The translations under genes and the position numbers were made by a program. From the NCBI RefSeq assembly GCF_029633865.1, contig NC_079212.1, forward strand, positions 149,454,541 through 149,518,540: a stretch of DNA of 64,000 nt, given 5' to 3'. The notes beneath the pieces are model-generated. The model was not told where the DNA came from, searched no databases, and saw only the letters and a list, made by a program, of their open reading frames with translations. Of the stretch, positions 45,329 through 56,556 are shown in pieces; the stretch's first letter is position 1, and every line of letters begins with the position of its first letter. This stretch comes from Lampris incognitus (taxonomy: Eukaryota > Chordata > Actinopteri > Lampriformes > Lampridae).

Positions 45329-46121
45329 AGTCCATCTCAGATGAGCTCGGGCCAGAGAAGCCGGCGGTGTTTCTGGGTGGTGTTGATATCTGGCTTTGGC
45401 TTTGCATGGTAGAGTTTTAACCTGCACTTGTAGATGTAGCGACCAACTGTGTTAACTGACGATGGTTTTCCCAAGTGCTCCTGAGCCCACGTGGTAATAT
45501 CCTTTACACAATGATGTGGGTTTTTAATGCAGTGCCGCCTGAGGGGTCGAAGGTCACGGGCATTCAGTGTTGGTTTTGGGCCTTGCCGCTTACGTGCAAA
45601 GATTTCTCCGGATTCTCTGGATCTAGTGATGATATTATGGACTGCAGATGATGAAACCCCTAAATTCCTTGCAGTTGTACGTTGAGAAGCGTTGTTCTTA
45701 AACTGTCGGACTATTTGCTCACACAGTTGTTCACAAAGTGGGAACCCTCGCCCCATCCTTGCTTGTGAACGGCTGAGCCTTTCGGGGATGCTCCTTTTAT
45801 ACCCAATCATGACACTCCCCTGTTTCCAGTTAACCTGTTCACCTGTGGAATGTTCCAGACAGGGGGTTTTTGAGCATTCCTCAACTTTCCCAGTCTGTTG
45901 TTGCCCCTGTCCCAGCTTCTTTGGAGCGTGTTGCAGGCATCAAATCCAAAATGAGTGAATATTCGCAAAAAACAATAAAGTTTATCAGTTTGAACATTAA
46001 ATATCTTGTCTCTGTAGTGTATTCAATTGAAGATAGGTGGAAAAGGATTTGCAAATGATTGTATTCTGTTTTTATTCACGTTTTACACAACGTCCCAGCT
46101 TCACTGGAACTGGGGTTTGTA
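45329..46121 (-). mobile_element. Tc1-like transposon 5' half, truncated at the Gypsy LTR
   Basis: The minus-strand frame 45810-45337 encodes the DNA-binding half of a Tc1-like transposase: LCEQIVRQFKNNASQRTTAR, NLGVSSSAVHNIITRSRESG, and RKRQGPKPTLNARDL. The terminal repeat side is at about 46085-46121 (caacgtcccagcttcactgg). Homology stops exactly at the LTR boundary and the catalytic half was not found on the other side of the Gypsy element. Confidence 0.8.
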
Positions 46122-47150
46122 GATTTCTATTTAGAATGTTGTCTACTGAGGACATCAGCCCCCTAGCGGGGGAGACTGATATGTTAAGCAAATGATCCTC
46201 TAGGGGTGATTCATTTGGAATAAATGGGAAATCTATTGAATTATCTGGAACCCAGTGTCTGATTTGAAGGTATTTAAAGAGACTGTGTCTTGGCAAATTA
46301 AATTTGGAAGATAATTGTTGAAATGTAATAACAATAATAAAAATAATAATTTTATTTATATAGCACCTTTCTAAAACAATGTTACAAAGTGCTTCACAAA
46401 AAAATAAAAATACAGATAAAACCAGACAAGGCAGGAATAAGACCAAGATCAAATAAGAGTAAAATTAAAAACAGTAAAAATAAAAACAAATATTAAACAT
46501 TTAGACAGAAATGTAGACAGTATATTGCCACTATATAAGTCTCCTCCAGTTTTGATCCCATTATAGACCCATTTCTTTAATGTTCCATCAGCTATGAGAT
46601 TTTAAATGTTGGGGTTACCCATAAAAGGTTCTTTCTTAGTAATGAGATATCTATTCCCAAAATTGTGTGGGACTCCTAGTATTCAGCTTATGTTGTTCTA
46701 TAGATAGGCATCTAACTTCATTACCCTCAGCGTGCAGCCAAATCCATATCAGCCGGAACTGAGATGCCAGATAGTAGATAATAGATGGTAGGAGGTTCAA
46801 ACCACCTTTAGTGTAAGGGGCCTGGAGAGTTTGTCTGGCTGTTGCAGCTAGAAAAGCGCTATATAAAATGCAACTTCATTGAAAAAGCTCTTGGGGACTC
46901 AGAGGGATACAAATAAAAAGGTAGTCAAGCTTTGGTAATACATTCATTTTAATTGTGTTCACTCTACCAATTAGGGACAGTAGCAAGTTGGTCCATCTTT
47001 GAGTGTCTGTCTTAATTTTCTCCAAGAGATTCAAATAGCTGTGTTTGAGCACTTCGTCATGGTGTTTTCGGATGTTTATGCCCAGGTATTTAAAACCATA
47101 AGGACATACCTTCAGTGATTCAGTGAGTGTTCTAATGTTACAGTTTATAT
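46122..47150 (-). mobile_element. L1-like (Swimmer-type) LINE, C-terminal part, interrupted
   Basis: On the minus strand, 47150-46510 gives DTQRWTNLLLSLIGRVNTIK and later KGGLNLPTIYYYLASQFRLI. 46330-46135 gives FNLPRHSLFKYLQIRHWVPD. These are late-ORF2 blocks of L1-type LINEs. It probably continues the RT fragment at 47765-48250, on the other side of the hammerhead-bearing repeat. Confidence 0.7.
46325..46506 (-). mobile_element. L2 family A 3' end inserted in the L1 fragment
   Basis: Minus-strand 'gaagcactttgtaacattgtttt..aggtgctatataaataaaattattat' is the same 3' terminus as the L2 copies at 12550 and 52545. Only about 180 bp is present. Confidence 0.65.
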
Positions 47151-47248
47151 ATATAGCTTTGTTTTTCTGAAACTGTCAGTGGTGTTGAGTGCTCGACTAA
47201 TGAGGAGTGGAATATCAACACGGATACAGGAAAAAAGATTTTAATGCA

Positions 47249-47294
47249 TAGCAGTACAGGCCTGTTTCGTGCATCTTGCACTCATCAGCTGCTA
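47249..47294 (-). ncRNA. Type I hammerhead ribozyme motif, minus strand
   Basis: All elements are present on the minus strand. Stem I 5' strand UAGCAG (plus 47289-47294) is followed by the core CUGAUGA (47282-47288) and stem II GUGC-AAGAU-GCAC (47269-47281). Then come GAA (47266-47268), a short stem III ACA-GGCC-UGU (47256-47265), the cleavage-site A (47255) and stem I 3' strand CUGCUA (47249-47254). All stems pair perfectly. Cleavage would fall after the A at 47255. Confidence 0.85.
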
Positions 47295-47453
47295 ATGCTT
47301 TCTACCCCTCCATTGGTTGCTATGCATCATAAGTACCTACCTCATTGGTTGTTATAATTTGAATGTTTCCCCATCTGATTGGTCGCTGTCCAACTGAAAT
47401 TAGGGGCATGACGCTGGGCAACGTAACTGTATGATTCTTTGTGAAAAATACAT

Positions 47454-47499
47454 TAGCAGCTGATGAGTGCGAGATGCATGAAACAGGCCTGTACTGCTA
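47454..47499 (+). ncRNA. Type I hammerhead ribozyme motif, plus strand
   Basis: Same architecture on the plus strand. Stem I UAGCAG (47454-47459), CUGAUGA (47460-47466) and stem II GUGC-GAGAU-GCAU (47467-47479, closing pair G-U) are followed by GAA (47480-47482). Stem III ACA-GGCC-UGU (47483-47492), the cleavage-site A (47493) and CUGCUA (47494-47499) complete it. The wobble pair next to the core may weaken it relative to the minus copy. Confidence 0.8.
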
Positions 47500-47640
47500 T
47501 GCATTAAGATCTTTTTTCCTGTATCCGTGTTGATATAGTATATATACATACCCTGCATCTGTATTGATATTCCGCTCCTCATTAGTTGAGCACTTACAAC
47601 AACACCATTGACGGTTTCGGAAAAAAATGCTATATGTGTG

Positions 47641-47739
<99 letters not shown>
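47641..47739. repeat. (TATC)n microsatellite
   Basis: About 25 perfect TATC units at the outer edge of the hammerhead-bearing inverted repeat. Confidence 0.95.
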
Positions 47740-47764
47740 ATATGTCTGTCTTGTGTGTTTAATG

Positions 47765-48250
47765 GCAGAACATCACTTTTAAATAAGTTTATTTTTTATC
47801 CTGAGGCTGCACTGTATTCTTGTAGACAATGAAAAAGTGGAGGGGCTGAATTAGCTGGGTCAGTTAGATATGTTGAAACATCGTCTGCGTAGAGAGATTT
47901 TATTTTGTGCTCAGAAGTATCAAATTTGATAACAGATGGCTGTATTGGCTCGACTGGCAATAGTGAGCCGTTCAATGGTGACAGAAAATAACAATGGTGA
48001 GATGCAACAGCCCTGTTGGACCCCTCTAGAGAACGAGAAAGCATCCGACAGGACCCCATTAGTTAAGATTTGAGCCTTAGGGGCATTAAAAAGCGTTTTT
48101 GGTATATTGTATTAATCTCTCCCCAAAATTCATGGCTTCTAGCATTTGTAACATAAAGCTAGGATCGATCCTGTCAAACGCCTTCTCAGCATCCATTGAT
48201 ATTATTGGGTTCCCGTTTCCTCTGTGCATTGTCCATGATATAACCGGCCA
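47765..48250 (-). mobile_element. L1-like LINE reverse transcriptase fragment
   Basis: Minus-strand translation gives MDAEKAFDRIDPSFMLQMLE (motif A), AQILTNGVLSDAFSFSRGVQ (motif B start), then KSLYADDVSTYLTDPANS (motif C), in several frames. It is the upstream part of the L1-like copy at 46122-47150. Confidence 0.75.
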
Positions 48251-48254
48251 TTAG

Positions 48255-49114
48255 AGATAAGTGAGGTACGGTGGCTGAGCCGAGTAGAGCTTAAAACAGG
48301 GATGTGCTCTTCTTACAGGAAACACTTAGCTCTGCAGACAGTGAGATAGAGTGGGGAATGAGTTGGACAGGCCAGTTTTTTTGTTTTTTTTTAGCCATGG
48401 TACCAATTTTAGTGCGGGTGTAGCTGTTCTCCTCACAGCGCCTCCTTTTAACAAATGTTTTGACATGTGAAGTGGAGCAGGGCAGAATCCAAGTAGTTCA
48501 GGCAACAATCAGAGAAATACAATTTGTGTTCATACATGTGTATGCTTATAATACTGGCACTGATCGTTTAAGATTGTTTAGCAAACTGAAAGACAAACAG
48601 TTTAATAGTGGCTCAGTCATAGTAGTGGGGGGAGACTAGAATTGCACTACACATCCTACAGTTGACAGAAACTCAGAAGAGTCTCATCCACTGTCAGCTT
48701 CATTTGTGTCCAGTGTGGTCGCAGAAAATGACATCATGGGTGTTTGGAGGACACTTAATTCAGCAGTTAGACAGTACACATGGGTAAAAGCTGTTGAGGG
48801 TAGTGTGAGGGCAGCCAGGTTGGATGGGATTTACCTAAATCAAACATACAGCAACAGGTTAATTAAGTCCACAATATCACCTGTTGGATTTTCAGATCAT
48901 CATTTAGTCTTATATATTATGTAATATGAGCTAACATTGGTGCTCAGTCATGAGCAGTGAGACCATGGAGGATTAGTTTATTCTCTGCTCCTCCTAGCAA
49001 AAAATGACGGTGCCCCTGAGCAAGACTCTGAACTCCTCAATGCTCCAGATGAGCAGTTATCTTGCATCTTGCATAGTTGACATGCCATCAGTGTATAAGT
49101 GTGTGTGTGTGTAT

Positions 49115-49158
<44 letters not shown>

Positions 49159-51665
49159 TATTTAATTGTAAAGTGCTTTGAGTAGCTGTTGCATCTAGAA
49201 AAGCGCTATATAAAATGCAACTTGATTGATTGATTTAGTTGTGGCAGATTTTTCCTTACAAGTTCAATTTCGACGCTGTCCCTTCTGGCACTTCGATGCA
49301 TGGCTAACACATGATAAAGCTTTCTGTCAGTTCTTCTCTGACTTCTGGAGTAAATGGAGGCTGAGGAAGAAAATGTTTGAGAGTTTAGCTCGGTGATGGG
49401 AGGTAGGAAAAACACAAATTAGGATATTATGTCAGCAATACAAAAAAACAAACACATTCGCTATAGAGAAAATCTGTTTTGAAGAATTAGAGAAAGAAAT
49501 TACAATATTAGAAGATGACGTGATTATTGGAAATGATGGCAATAGCAGGACCTGGGAGTAGGAGGAAGGCTTTAGGTAGGTTTTTACATGAGAACGCAAA
49601 GGGTGCTTTAATCAGAACTCGAATCTCTACCATCAAAGGTATAGATGCTCCTACTTCTCTTTTCTTTAAGCTTGAAAGAAAAATTAGAAAAAATAATGTG
49701 ATGATGCATCTCAGGCTTCCAAATGGGGCAATAACAACTGATCCATCAGAAATGAGGAAGTTGACCATAGACTTCTACAGTGGCCTGTTCAGTGTTGAGG
49801 AGTGTGACTCTGACTGTGTGGAGGAGATACTGGAGAGACTGCCTCAGCTGGGTGAAACACAGGTAGCCTCACTGGAGTCCCCTATCTCCTTTGATGAGAT
49901 GTCTGCAGCGGTTCAGCAGCTCAGCTGTGGCAAAGCCTCTGGAGTTGATGGACTTCCTTCGGAGTTTTACAAGACATTCTGGACTCTTAATTGGACAAGA
50001 CGTACATGACGTATTTAAAGACTGTTTGGATTCTGGGACTTTACCTTTGAGTTGTAGAAGAGCTGTCCTAACGCTGTTACCCGAAAAGGGAGAGCTTGGC
50101 TTACTGAAAAACTGGAGACCAGTTTCATTGTTATGTACAGACTATAAAATAATTGCAAAATGTCCTTTAAATAGACTCAAACAGTGTATGGATACTGTTG
50201 TACATCATAGCCAGACGTACTGTGTTCCTGACCATACAATTAAGGATAATCTGTTTTTGATACGGGACATTATAGGTATATCTAAGCTCCAGGAGCTGGA
50301 CATTGGCCTACTTTCTATAGATCAAGAGAAGGCTTTTGATAGGGTTGATCATTGTTGTTTGTTCAAAACACTTGAAAGGTTTTGGTTTCGGGGATACATT
50401 TATTTCATGGATCAAGTTGTTGTATTCTGGAGCCAGTGTTCTGTTAAAGGTAGGAGTCGGACTCAGCCGACCTGTCTCTGTTCAGAGAGGTATAAGACAG
50501 GGTTGTCCCTTATCTGGAATGCTGTACTCTCTGGCCATCAAGCCTCTTTTAATTCAGCTCAGGCAGGGTCTCTCAGGACTAACCTTTTCAGGGAACATCA
50601 CCAATTCAGTTAGCTTATCAGCATACGCTGATGATGTCACAGTTTTCATAACAAGTCAAAACGATATAAAAATTCTCAAGCAGAAATTGGCCTTAAACAA
50701 ACAAACTTCTTTCGCAAAAGTCAATTGGTCTACATCTCAGGGTTTATTACTGGGGGAGTGGAACAATAAAGAGAAGCCAACATTACCAGCTGGGCTGCCA
50801 TGCAACACAGAAGGCATGAAATGCTTAGGTGTCTTTCTGGGCAGTGATTGCTTTCTGAGCAAAAACTGGGAGGATTTAGTTGAAAGATCAGACGGATTAG
50901 ATGGATTTAGATCCAGCCTCAGTTGTCCTATAGGGGAAAGAGTCTTGATTGTTAATAACTTGATTGCCTCGATGTTCTGGCACTGGTTTACAGTTGTAGA
51001 ACCTCCAGACATGCTCATAAGAGAAGTACAGAAGAGGCTGGTGAACTTTGGGGAGGCGTTCACCGGACTAAATCTGCTGTATTGTTTCTACCAGTATTAC
51101 AAGGAGGCCAGGGCCTGATTGATCTCTGCAGTTGTATCACACCTTTTTGCCTTCAAATTGTGCAGCGGCTATTACACCATAAACAACAGCTTTGGAGTGA
51201 AACAGTATATGTGTTGCTTCGTAGGATTATGAACCCGAACTGTGACAAGCACTTGTTCCTTCTGGACCTAGCTGGCATGGAGTTCACTATGACACCCTTT
51301 TATCAGGCTGTCCTCTGAGCTTGGGGAACAGTCTTGGACACAAAAAGAGACTACTCCCAGATCTATGGCAGTGTAGGGGAGGAACCACTGTTCTATAACC
51401 CACTGATACGCTGGGCTTACTAAGTCAGTGTGTCTCAGATAAGGGGGACAGTGGAAAATGGCTGCTATTTTGAGCCAAGAGACTGGTTTTAAATCTCTTC
51501 ATTTAATGGAGAGGTTGTTGGAGGAAGTGATCAGTGCACTTCCTGGCTTCTTCAGAGAGAAACTAGGAGCAGAGTGTGGAGAGGATCAGCCAATTATGTG
51601 GCCTGTTTTCCTGTCTTTGTCCATCTGTGCAGCAGTGGAGGAGCAGGAGAAAGTGAAGGGGGCAT
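48255..51665 (+). mobile_element. Tx1/L1-superfamily LINE, endonuclease and RT, degenerate
   Basis: On the plus strand the endonuclease spans about 48300-48920: LFLQETLSSADSEIEW, FVFIHVYAYNTGTDRL, VVGGD-stop-NCTTHPTV and PVGFSDHHLVL. The stop replaces the codon between D and N of the GDFN motif. RT blocks follow: CGKASGVDGLPSEFYKTFW (49930-49986), SIDQEKAFDRVDHCCLFKTL (about 50315-50375), VQRGIRQGCPLSGMLYSLAI (near 50490-50545) and SAYADDVTVFITSQ (near 50620-50665). Late blocks SKNWEDLVERSDG and ANYVACFPVF-like pieces run to 51665. At least five frame changes are needed. It resumes at 52546. Confidence 0.8.
49085..49230. repeat. (TG)n plus a short dispersed 3'-end repeat
   Basis: A TG tract at 49097-49154 is followed by 'ctagaaaagcgctatataaaatgcaact', which also occurs at 46848-46875. 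This looks like the tail of a dispersed repeat sitting between the endonuclease and RT parts of the Tx1 copy. Confidence 0.7.
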
Positions 51666-52545
51666 GAGAAGGAGGCTTAACCATATCACTCCTGTGCTTG
51701 CTTCCCTACACTGGCTCCCTGTTATATTTCGAATTGATTTTAAAAATTTACTGCTCACTTTTAAGGCTGTAAATGGTATTGCTCCTTTATACATTTGTGA
51801 TTTATTGACTTGGTATGTCCCCCCTCAACCATTAAGGTCTGCAGATGGAGCCCTGCTGGTTATTCCCGGGTCTCGGTTGGTTACAAAGGGTGACGGGGCT
51901 TTTGCTGTTAGAGCCCCCACACTGTGAAACACTCTTCCTGCTGAGCTAAGACGAACTAAGTCTCTAGCTTCTTTTAAATCTCGTCTTAAAACTTTTCTTT
52001 TTATGAAAGCTTTTACAAGTGTTTAATATTTGTTTTTATTTTTACTATTTTTATTTTTACTCACGGCTCTGTTCTGTCCTGGCCCCACAGTGGTGGACTG
52101 AACTCCCCACTGATGTCAGGACAGCAGAGTCGCTGCCCATCTTTCGGCGCAGGTTGAAAACTCACCTCTTCAAGAACTACTACCCTGTTACTTGTTCTTA
52201 CCACTTATTGTATTCACTCATTTAAAAAAAAATCTCTTTCTCACACTTTTACTTTAGCACTGGTTTTGCTCTTAGATGCTTGTTTAGAGAGAAGATGCAC
52301 TTATGACCTCTGATGACTAGTAGTTCTCCTGATCTCCTACGTTAAATGATGCACGTACTGTAAGTCGCTTTGGATAAAAGCGTCGGCTAAATGACTGGAA
52401 TGTCATGTAATGTAATGTGCTCTTATTTGATCTTACTCTTATTCCTGCTTTGTCTTGTTTTATTTGTTTTGGGGGGTTTTTTGTGAAGCACTTTGTAACA
52501 TTGTTTTGGAAAGGTGCTATATAAATAAAATTATTATTATTATTA
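51666..52545 (+). mobile_element. L2 family A copy nested in the Tx1 LINE
   Basis: Plus-strand 51670-51925 encodes NHITPVLASLHWLPVIFRID and CDLLTWYVPPQPLRSADGAL. The 3' UTR is split, and 52425-52545 ends with 'gtgctatataaataaaattattatt' and a (TTA)n tail. It is 5'-truncated. The sibling is at 12550-14123. Confidence 0.8.
52060..52420 (+). mobile_element. L2 family B 3' fragment nested inside the family A copy
   Basis: Encodes SRLCSVLAPQWWTELPTDVR and LKTHLFKNYYPVTCSYH, then the L2 3' UTR with 'gtaagtcgctttggataaaagcg' near 52358 and a (TGTAA)n-like end. It matches the C-terminus of the element at 14124-17260. Confidence 0.8.
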
Positions 52546-53350
52546 TTTTGTGTTTCAAAACACCAGAACTGCAGGACTTCTCAAGTTCATCGAAGAAGGC
52601 CTTGTGTGCAGTCACTGTAAAGGTTCTCAACAGAACATCACTAGCCGGTGTACAGGAGTCGAGTTGGTTGAGTGTGTTAACACCAGGTTCATCTCCCAAA
52701 GGCAGCTGTAGGTCCCCGTACAAACCCCCCATAGAGAAACGCACTGCGAATCAACAGTGGAGGGTGGTACATGGGGCTGTTGCTACAAACAGACATGTGG
52801 CACATATAGATCCTAGAGCAGGGAGTCACTGCTCTTTCTGTAATGATGAAGAAACTCTACTGCACTTGAGGCTCAGCTGTCCCAGATTGAGCCCTCTTTT
52901 CTTTGTACTGCAGCAGTGGCTCGGAGGTTTAGGAGAGGTTTTTGAAGACAGCTTGTTTGTCTTAGGTCCTAGGTACACAGCAGCACAGTGCAGATGTGTC
53001 ACCTTGGTTACTTTTCTGATCATTTAGGCTAAAAATTAGCATTGGCTTAGCAGAAGAAACAAAATGAAATGCACAGGGTCCACAGCTGCTGCACTCATGT
53101 TCAGGGCTCTAGTGGCTGCTAAGCCTGAAAATTGAGTTCACGTTTTTCAAAATGATTTCAAACTTGGAAGAATTTGATTCTGTTTGGGGACATGGAAATG
53201 TTCTGTGCACCGCAGAAAACCAACTGCGTCTTCTTAATTTCGGAAAAAGGGAAGGTCTGTATCTTTGGTTTTTGCTGTGTATGGGGATTGTTGTGTTTCA
53301 CTATGTATATGAGTATCTGTGTTGATATTGTTATTTTAATGTGAATGAAA
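52546..53350 (+). mobile_element. Tx1-like LINE, C-terminal zinc region and 3' UTR
   Basis: Continues the element interrupted at 51665. The plus strand reads NQQWRVVHGAVATNRHVAHI, then DPRAGSHCSFCNDEETLLHL and CPRLSPLFFVLQQWLGGLGE, the C-x2-C...H...C knuckle typical of this LINE group. The 3' UTR follows to about 53350. Confidence 0.75.
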
Positions 53351-53384
53351 AAGTGGACCATTAAAGACTTGGTTAAAGGTCAAA

Positions 53385-53480
53385 GGTCTCTCTGTCTCTC
53401 TCCCTCTGTCTCTGTCTCTGTCTGTCTGTCTCCCTGTCTGTCTATCTGTCTGTCTCTCTCTGTTTCTCTCTGTCTCTGTC
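53385..53480. repeat. (TCTC)/(TCTG)n microsatellite
   Basis: Pyrimidine repeats with no other content. Confidence 0.9.
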
Positions 53481-54239
53481 ATAACACAACAGCTGTTTCC
53501 CATTCAAGCTCCCTGTCACCACAGAGGTCAGAGGTCGAGGAGAGAGAGAGAGAGTGGATTTTTTTTGGGGCTGCTCCAGTGGGGAGCTTTATTTAAAATG
53601 GTGAACAGCAAAGAAGTTTTGTCCATTAGAACATACTGGTACAGAAAAACCACTCCAATTCATTTCAATTTAAACTCTGTCCTCATCGGTGGTGTTTAGC
53701 CTCAAACCCGACATGCCTACTTAACAAGCAGCGAGTTCTCTCAACACTTTTATTTCCAGGCGTCGACGCTCCAATAAACTGGTATTTTAACAGGAAAAAG
53801 GTGTTTGCTGGTTGTGCAGAGCTGTGATAAATACAGCTCCTTTCAGAGTTGATGGTGTGCAGTACCGATGACTCGAGTCAGTTGACTGGACAGCCTGTTC
53901 CTGCAGCCGTGTGTGTTGAGTCGAACAAGCCTGAAGGGACTTTTTGTTTTATAGTTTGCAAACCACATCAGATAATACAATGAGTAACTATTATATAAAA
54001 CACAGCAAACATTTCCCCCCCGTTCCCCCTCCCGTAACTCATCCATATTAACTGAAACACAAAAGAAAGGAAAAAAACATGTACATACAATTTGTTTTAA
54101 AAACGTTTTAAATAAAATGCAAATGGATAAATAAAGCAAAGTAAAGGGTGTTTCGCGGATCAGTGTGCAAGATCTTGATGGTACCCTACTCCCTCAGAGC
54201 TTGTTCCTGCTGAAGCAGATTACCAGCATTACCATTATG
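53481..54239. other. No gene recognised
   Basis: Unique-looking DNA with an AT-rich end. No motif-bearing frame on either strand. Confidence 0.5.
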
Positions 54240-56035
54240 CCTTAAGAAGTACATAAATGTTCTCCAGATATCACCAAAAATATTTTACGTCTAACAATAT
54301 ATGTTATCTTTTCCATTGACGTGTTTGAAGCCATTTTTTTAATCCACATTCCAATTCTTGGCCCATTAATATTTTTCCAATTAAGAGCAATTACACATTT
54401 AGCTTGTAATATACACACGTCTATGAATTTCAACTCTTCGCTGTGTAAGTGATGGTTGATAGGATACATACCCAGAATAAAAAGCTTAGGATCCGATGGT
54501 AATTTCTTTGATAAAAATTGATCAGTCATATTAATATCTAGCCAAAAGGATTTCACTTTCACACATTCCCATATACAGTGGTATAATGTCCCTCTTGCCT
54601 CATTACACTTGATACAGGTATCAGGAATGTTATTATTAAACTTGTACAATTTAACAGGAGTTATGTATGTACACATCAGCCATTTATACTGTATAAGTTT
54701 CAAGCTTACTGGTCCTTGTATAACCAAAGTGAGAGCTTTGTCCGCATTCTTGGCAGGAAGTCAAACACTTTTTCGGTGGGTGTGGGACTCCACCAAGGTT
54801 GTCTCTTGTCTCCTATTCTGTTTGTGATATTCATGGACAGGATCTCAAGGCACAGCCAAGGTGAGGAGTGTGTCCGTTTTGGGAACCTCAGAATTGCATC
54901 TCTGCTCTTTGCAGATGATGTGGTTTTGTTGGCTTCATCAGAACGCGACCTCCAGCGCACTGGGGCGGTTTACAGCTGAGTGTGAAATGGCCGGGATGAG
55001 AGTCAGCACCTCCAAGTCTGAGGCCATGATTCTCTACCAGAAAATGGTGGATTGCTCCCTCCGGGTTGGGGATGAGTTGTTGCCTCAAGTGAAGGAGTTC
55101 AAGTATCTCGGGATCTTGTTCACGAGTGAGGGTAGGATGGAGCAGGAGATTGACAGGTGGATTGGTGCAGCATCAGCAGTAATGTGGATGTTGTACCAGA
55201 CCGTTGTGGTGAAGAGGGAGCTGAGCTGGAAGGCAAAGCTCTCAATTTACCAGTCAGTCTTCGTTCCAACCCTCACCTATGGTCATGAGCTTTGGGTAGT
55301 GACCGAAAGGGTGAGATCACGGATACAAGCGGCTGAAATGAGTTTCCTCCGTAGGGTGTCTGGGCTCAGGTGTAGAGATAGGGTGAGGAGCTCGGACATC
55401 CGGAGGGAGCTCGGAGTAGAGCCGCTGCTCCTTCGTGTTGAAAGGAGCCAGTTGTAGTGGTTCGGGTATCTAATTAGGATGCCTTCTGGGCGCCTTCCTT
55501 TGGAGATTTATTAGGCATGGTCAATGGGAGGAGACCCCGGGGTAGACCCAGAACTCGCTGAAGCAACTACATGTCCAGTCTGGCCTGGGAACTCCTTGGG
55601 ATCCCCCAGGAGGAGCTGGAGGGTGTTGCTGGGGAGAGGGACATCTGGAGTGTCCTGCTTAGCTTGCTGCCACCGCGACCCGACCCCGGAGAAGCGGCTG
55701 ATGATGAAAAAAGTTTCAAGCTAGTTTCAAGTTTCTGCCTCTTAGCCTTCCTACATGTCTTACTCCAGTCTTCTAAAGCTATTTCATCATCTATATCTTC
55801 CTTCCATGATTTCAGTGTTGATTCTGAGGATTCATCAGACCCAAATTGAAACGAGCCATACAAAGATGACATTAAACCTTTATCATAGCAATGTCTTATA
55901 ATTGCTGCCTCTAATGAGGAAATTACAGGTATATCTAATGAATGGTTTTGAGATGAGGACATAAAGTCTAATTTGAAGATATTTGAAAAAGTGATTCTTT
56001 GGAATGTTACAGACAAGTCAGGTCTAGGGGTTAAG
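54240..56035 (-). mobile_element. L1-like LINE C-terminus, split by an RTE insertion
   Basis: On the minus strand, 56016-55715 encodes TFSNIFKLDFMSSSQNHSLD, ISSLEAAIIRHCYDKGLMSS and KSWKEDIDDEIALEDW. After the RTE copy, 54706-54242 encodes KLIQYKWLMCTYITPVKLYK, PDTCIKCNEARGTLYHCIWE and KCVIALNWKNINGP, with the C-terminal zinc knuckle. The two halves join in frame at the shared target sequence. Confidence 0.8.
54707..55710 (+). mobile_element. RTE/Rex3-like LINE (family C), 5'-truncated with target-site duplication
   Basis: Starts within RT at LYNQSESFVRILGRKSNTFS and includes GLHQGCLLSPILFVIFMDRI, SLLFADDVVLLASSE, QVKEFKYLGILFTSEGRMEQ and VPTLTYGHELWVVTE. It ends 'gaagcggctgatgatgaaaa'. The 12-bp sequence aagtttcaagct flanks it at 54695-54706 and 55711-55722. 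A stop at about 55456 and frame changes inactivate it. Confidence 0.85.
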
Positions 56036-56144
56036 GGTTAAGCATGCAAGACTAGTCATAACCTGGAGTGTGTAGAAAAGATGAAAAACAAGGGAAGAAA
56101 CAGAAAGAAGAGCTGATTTCCAAGACTAGAGAAATAACCATATT

Positions 56145-56390
56145 TTTAGGAAATTTGACATTCAATATAACTGCTATGCAGATGACACCCAGCTCTATCC
56201 ACCAAACCAACTTCCGCTCTTCTGCCCACTTCTCTTTCTGACTGCTTACTAGAAATTAAATCCTGATTCTCATACAGTTTCCTCAAACGTAATAATGATA
56301 AAACTGAGGCGCTCCTCATGGACACTAAATCTACTTTGGCTAAACTTGATTTTTCTCTGACTACTCTGGGCAACAAACTTTTTCAAATGT
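56145..56390 (+). mobile_element. Small L2-like RT fragment
   Basis: Plus strand reads FQYNCYADDTQLYPPNQLPL, the YADD box of an L2-type RT, with only weak downstream similarity. Confidence 0.55.
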
Positions 56391-56556
56391 TTTGCTCCCC
56401 GAAAAAAAAATAGAGATTACTACAGACAATGTTAAACTGAACTCGGAAATAATTTCAGATGTGCTGTATCACATAGGAATTTTGAGAAACATTAAAATAA
56501 CTTTTATTGAATGTAACATTTTTAATTGCATAATGATGCTGACACATGGCGTTAGT

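Larger units (their letters stand above)
47150..47632. repeat. Inverted-repeat element carrying two hammerhead motifs
   Basis: The left arm (about 47150-47297) and the right arm (about 47451-47632) are inverted copies. The right arm has an extra 35-bp segment near 47533-47567. The 150-bp centre holds three ATTGG (inverted CCAAT) boxes near 47312, 47342 and 47379. The element splits an L1-like LINE. Hammerhead-bearing long-terminal-like repeats are known from Penelope-like elements, so that is the likeliest origin, though no coding part is present. Confidence 0.8.
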
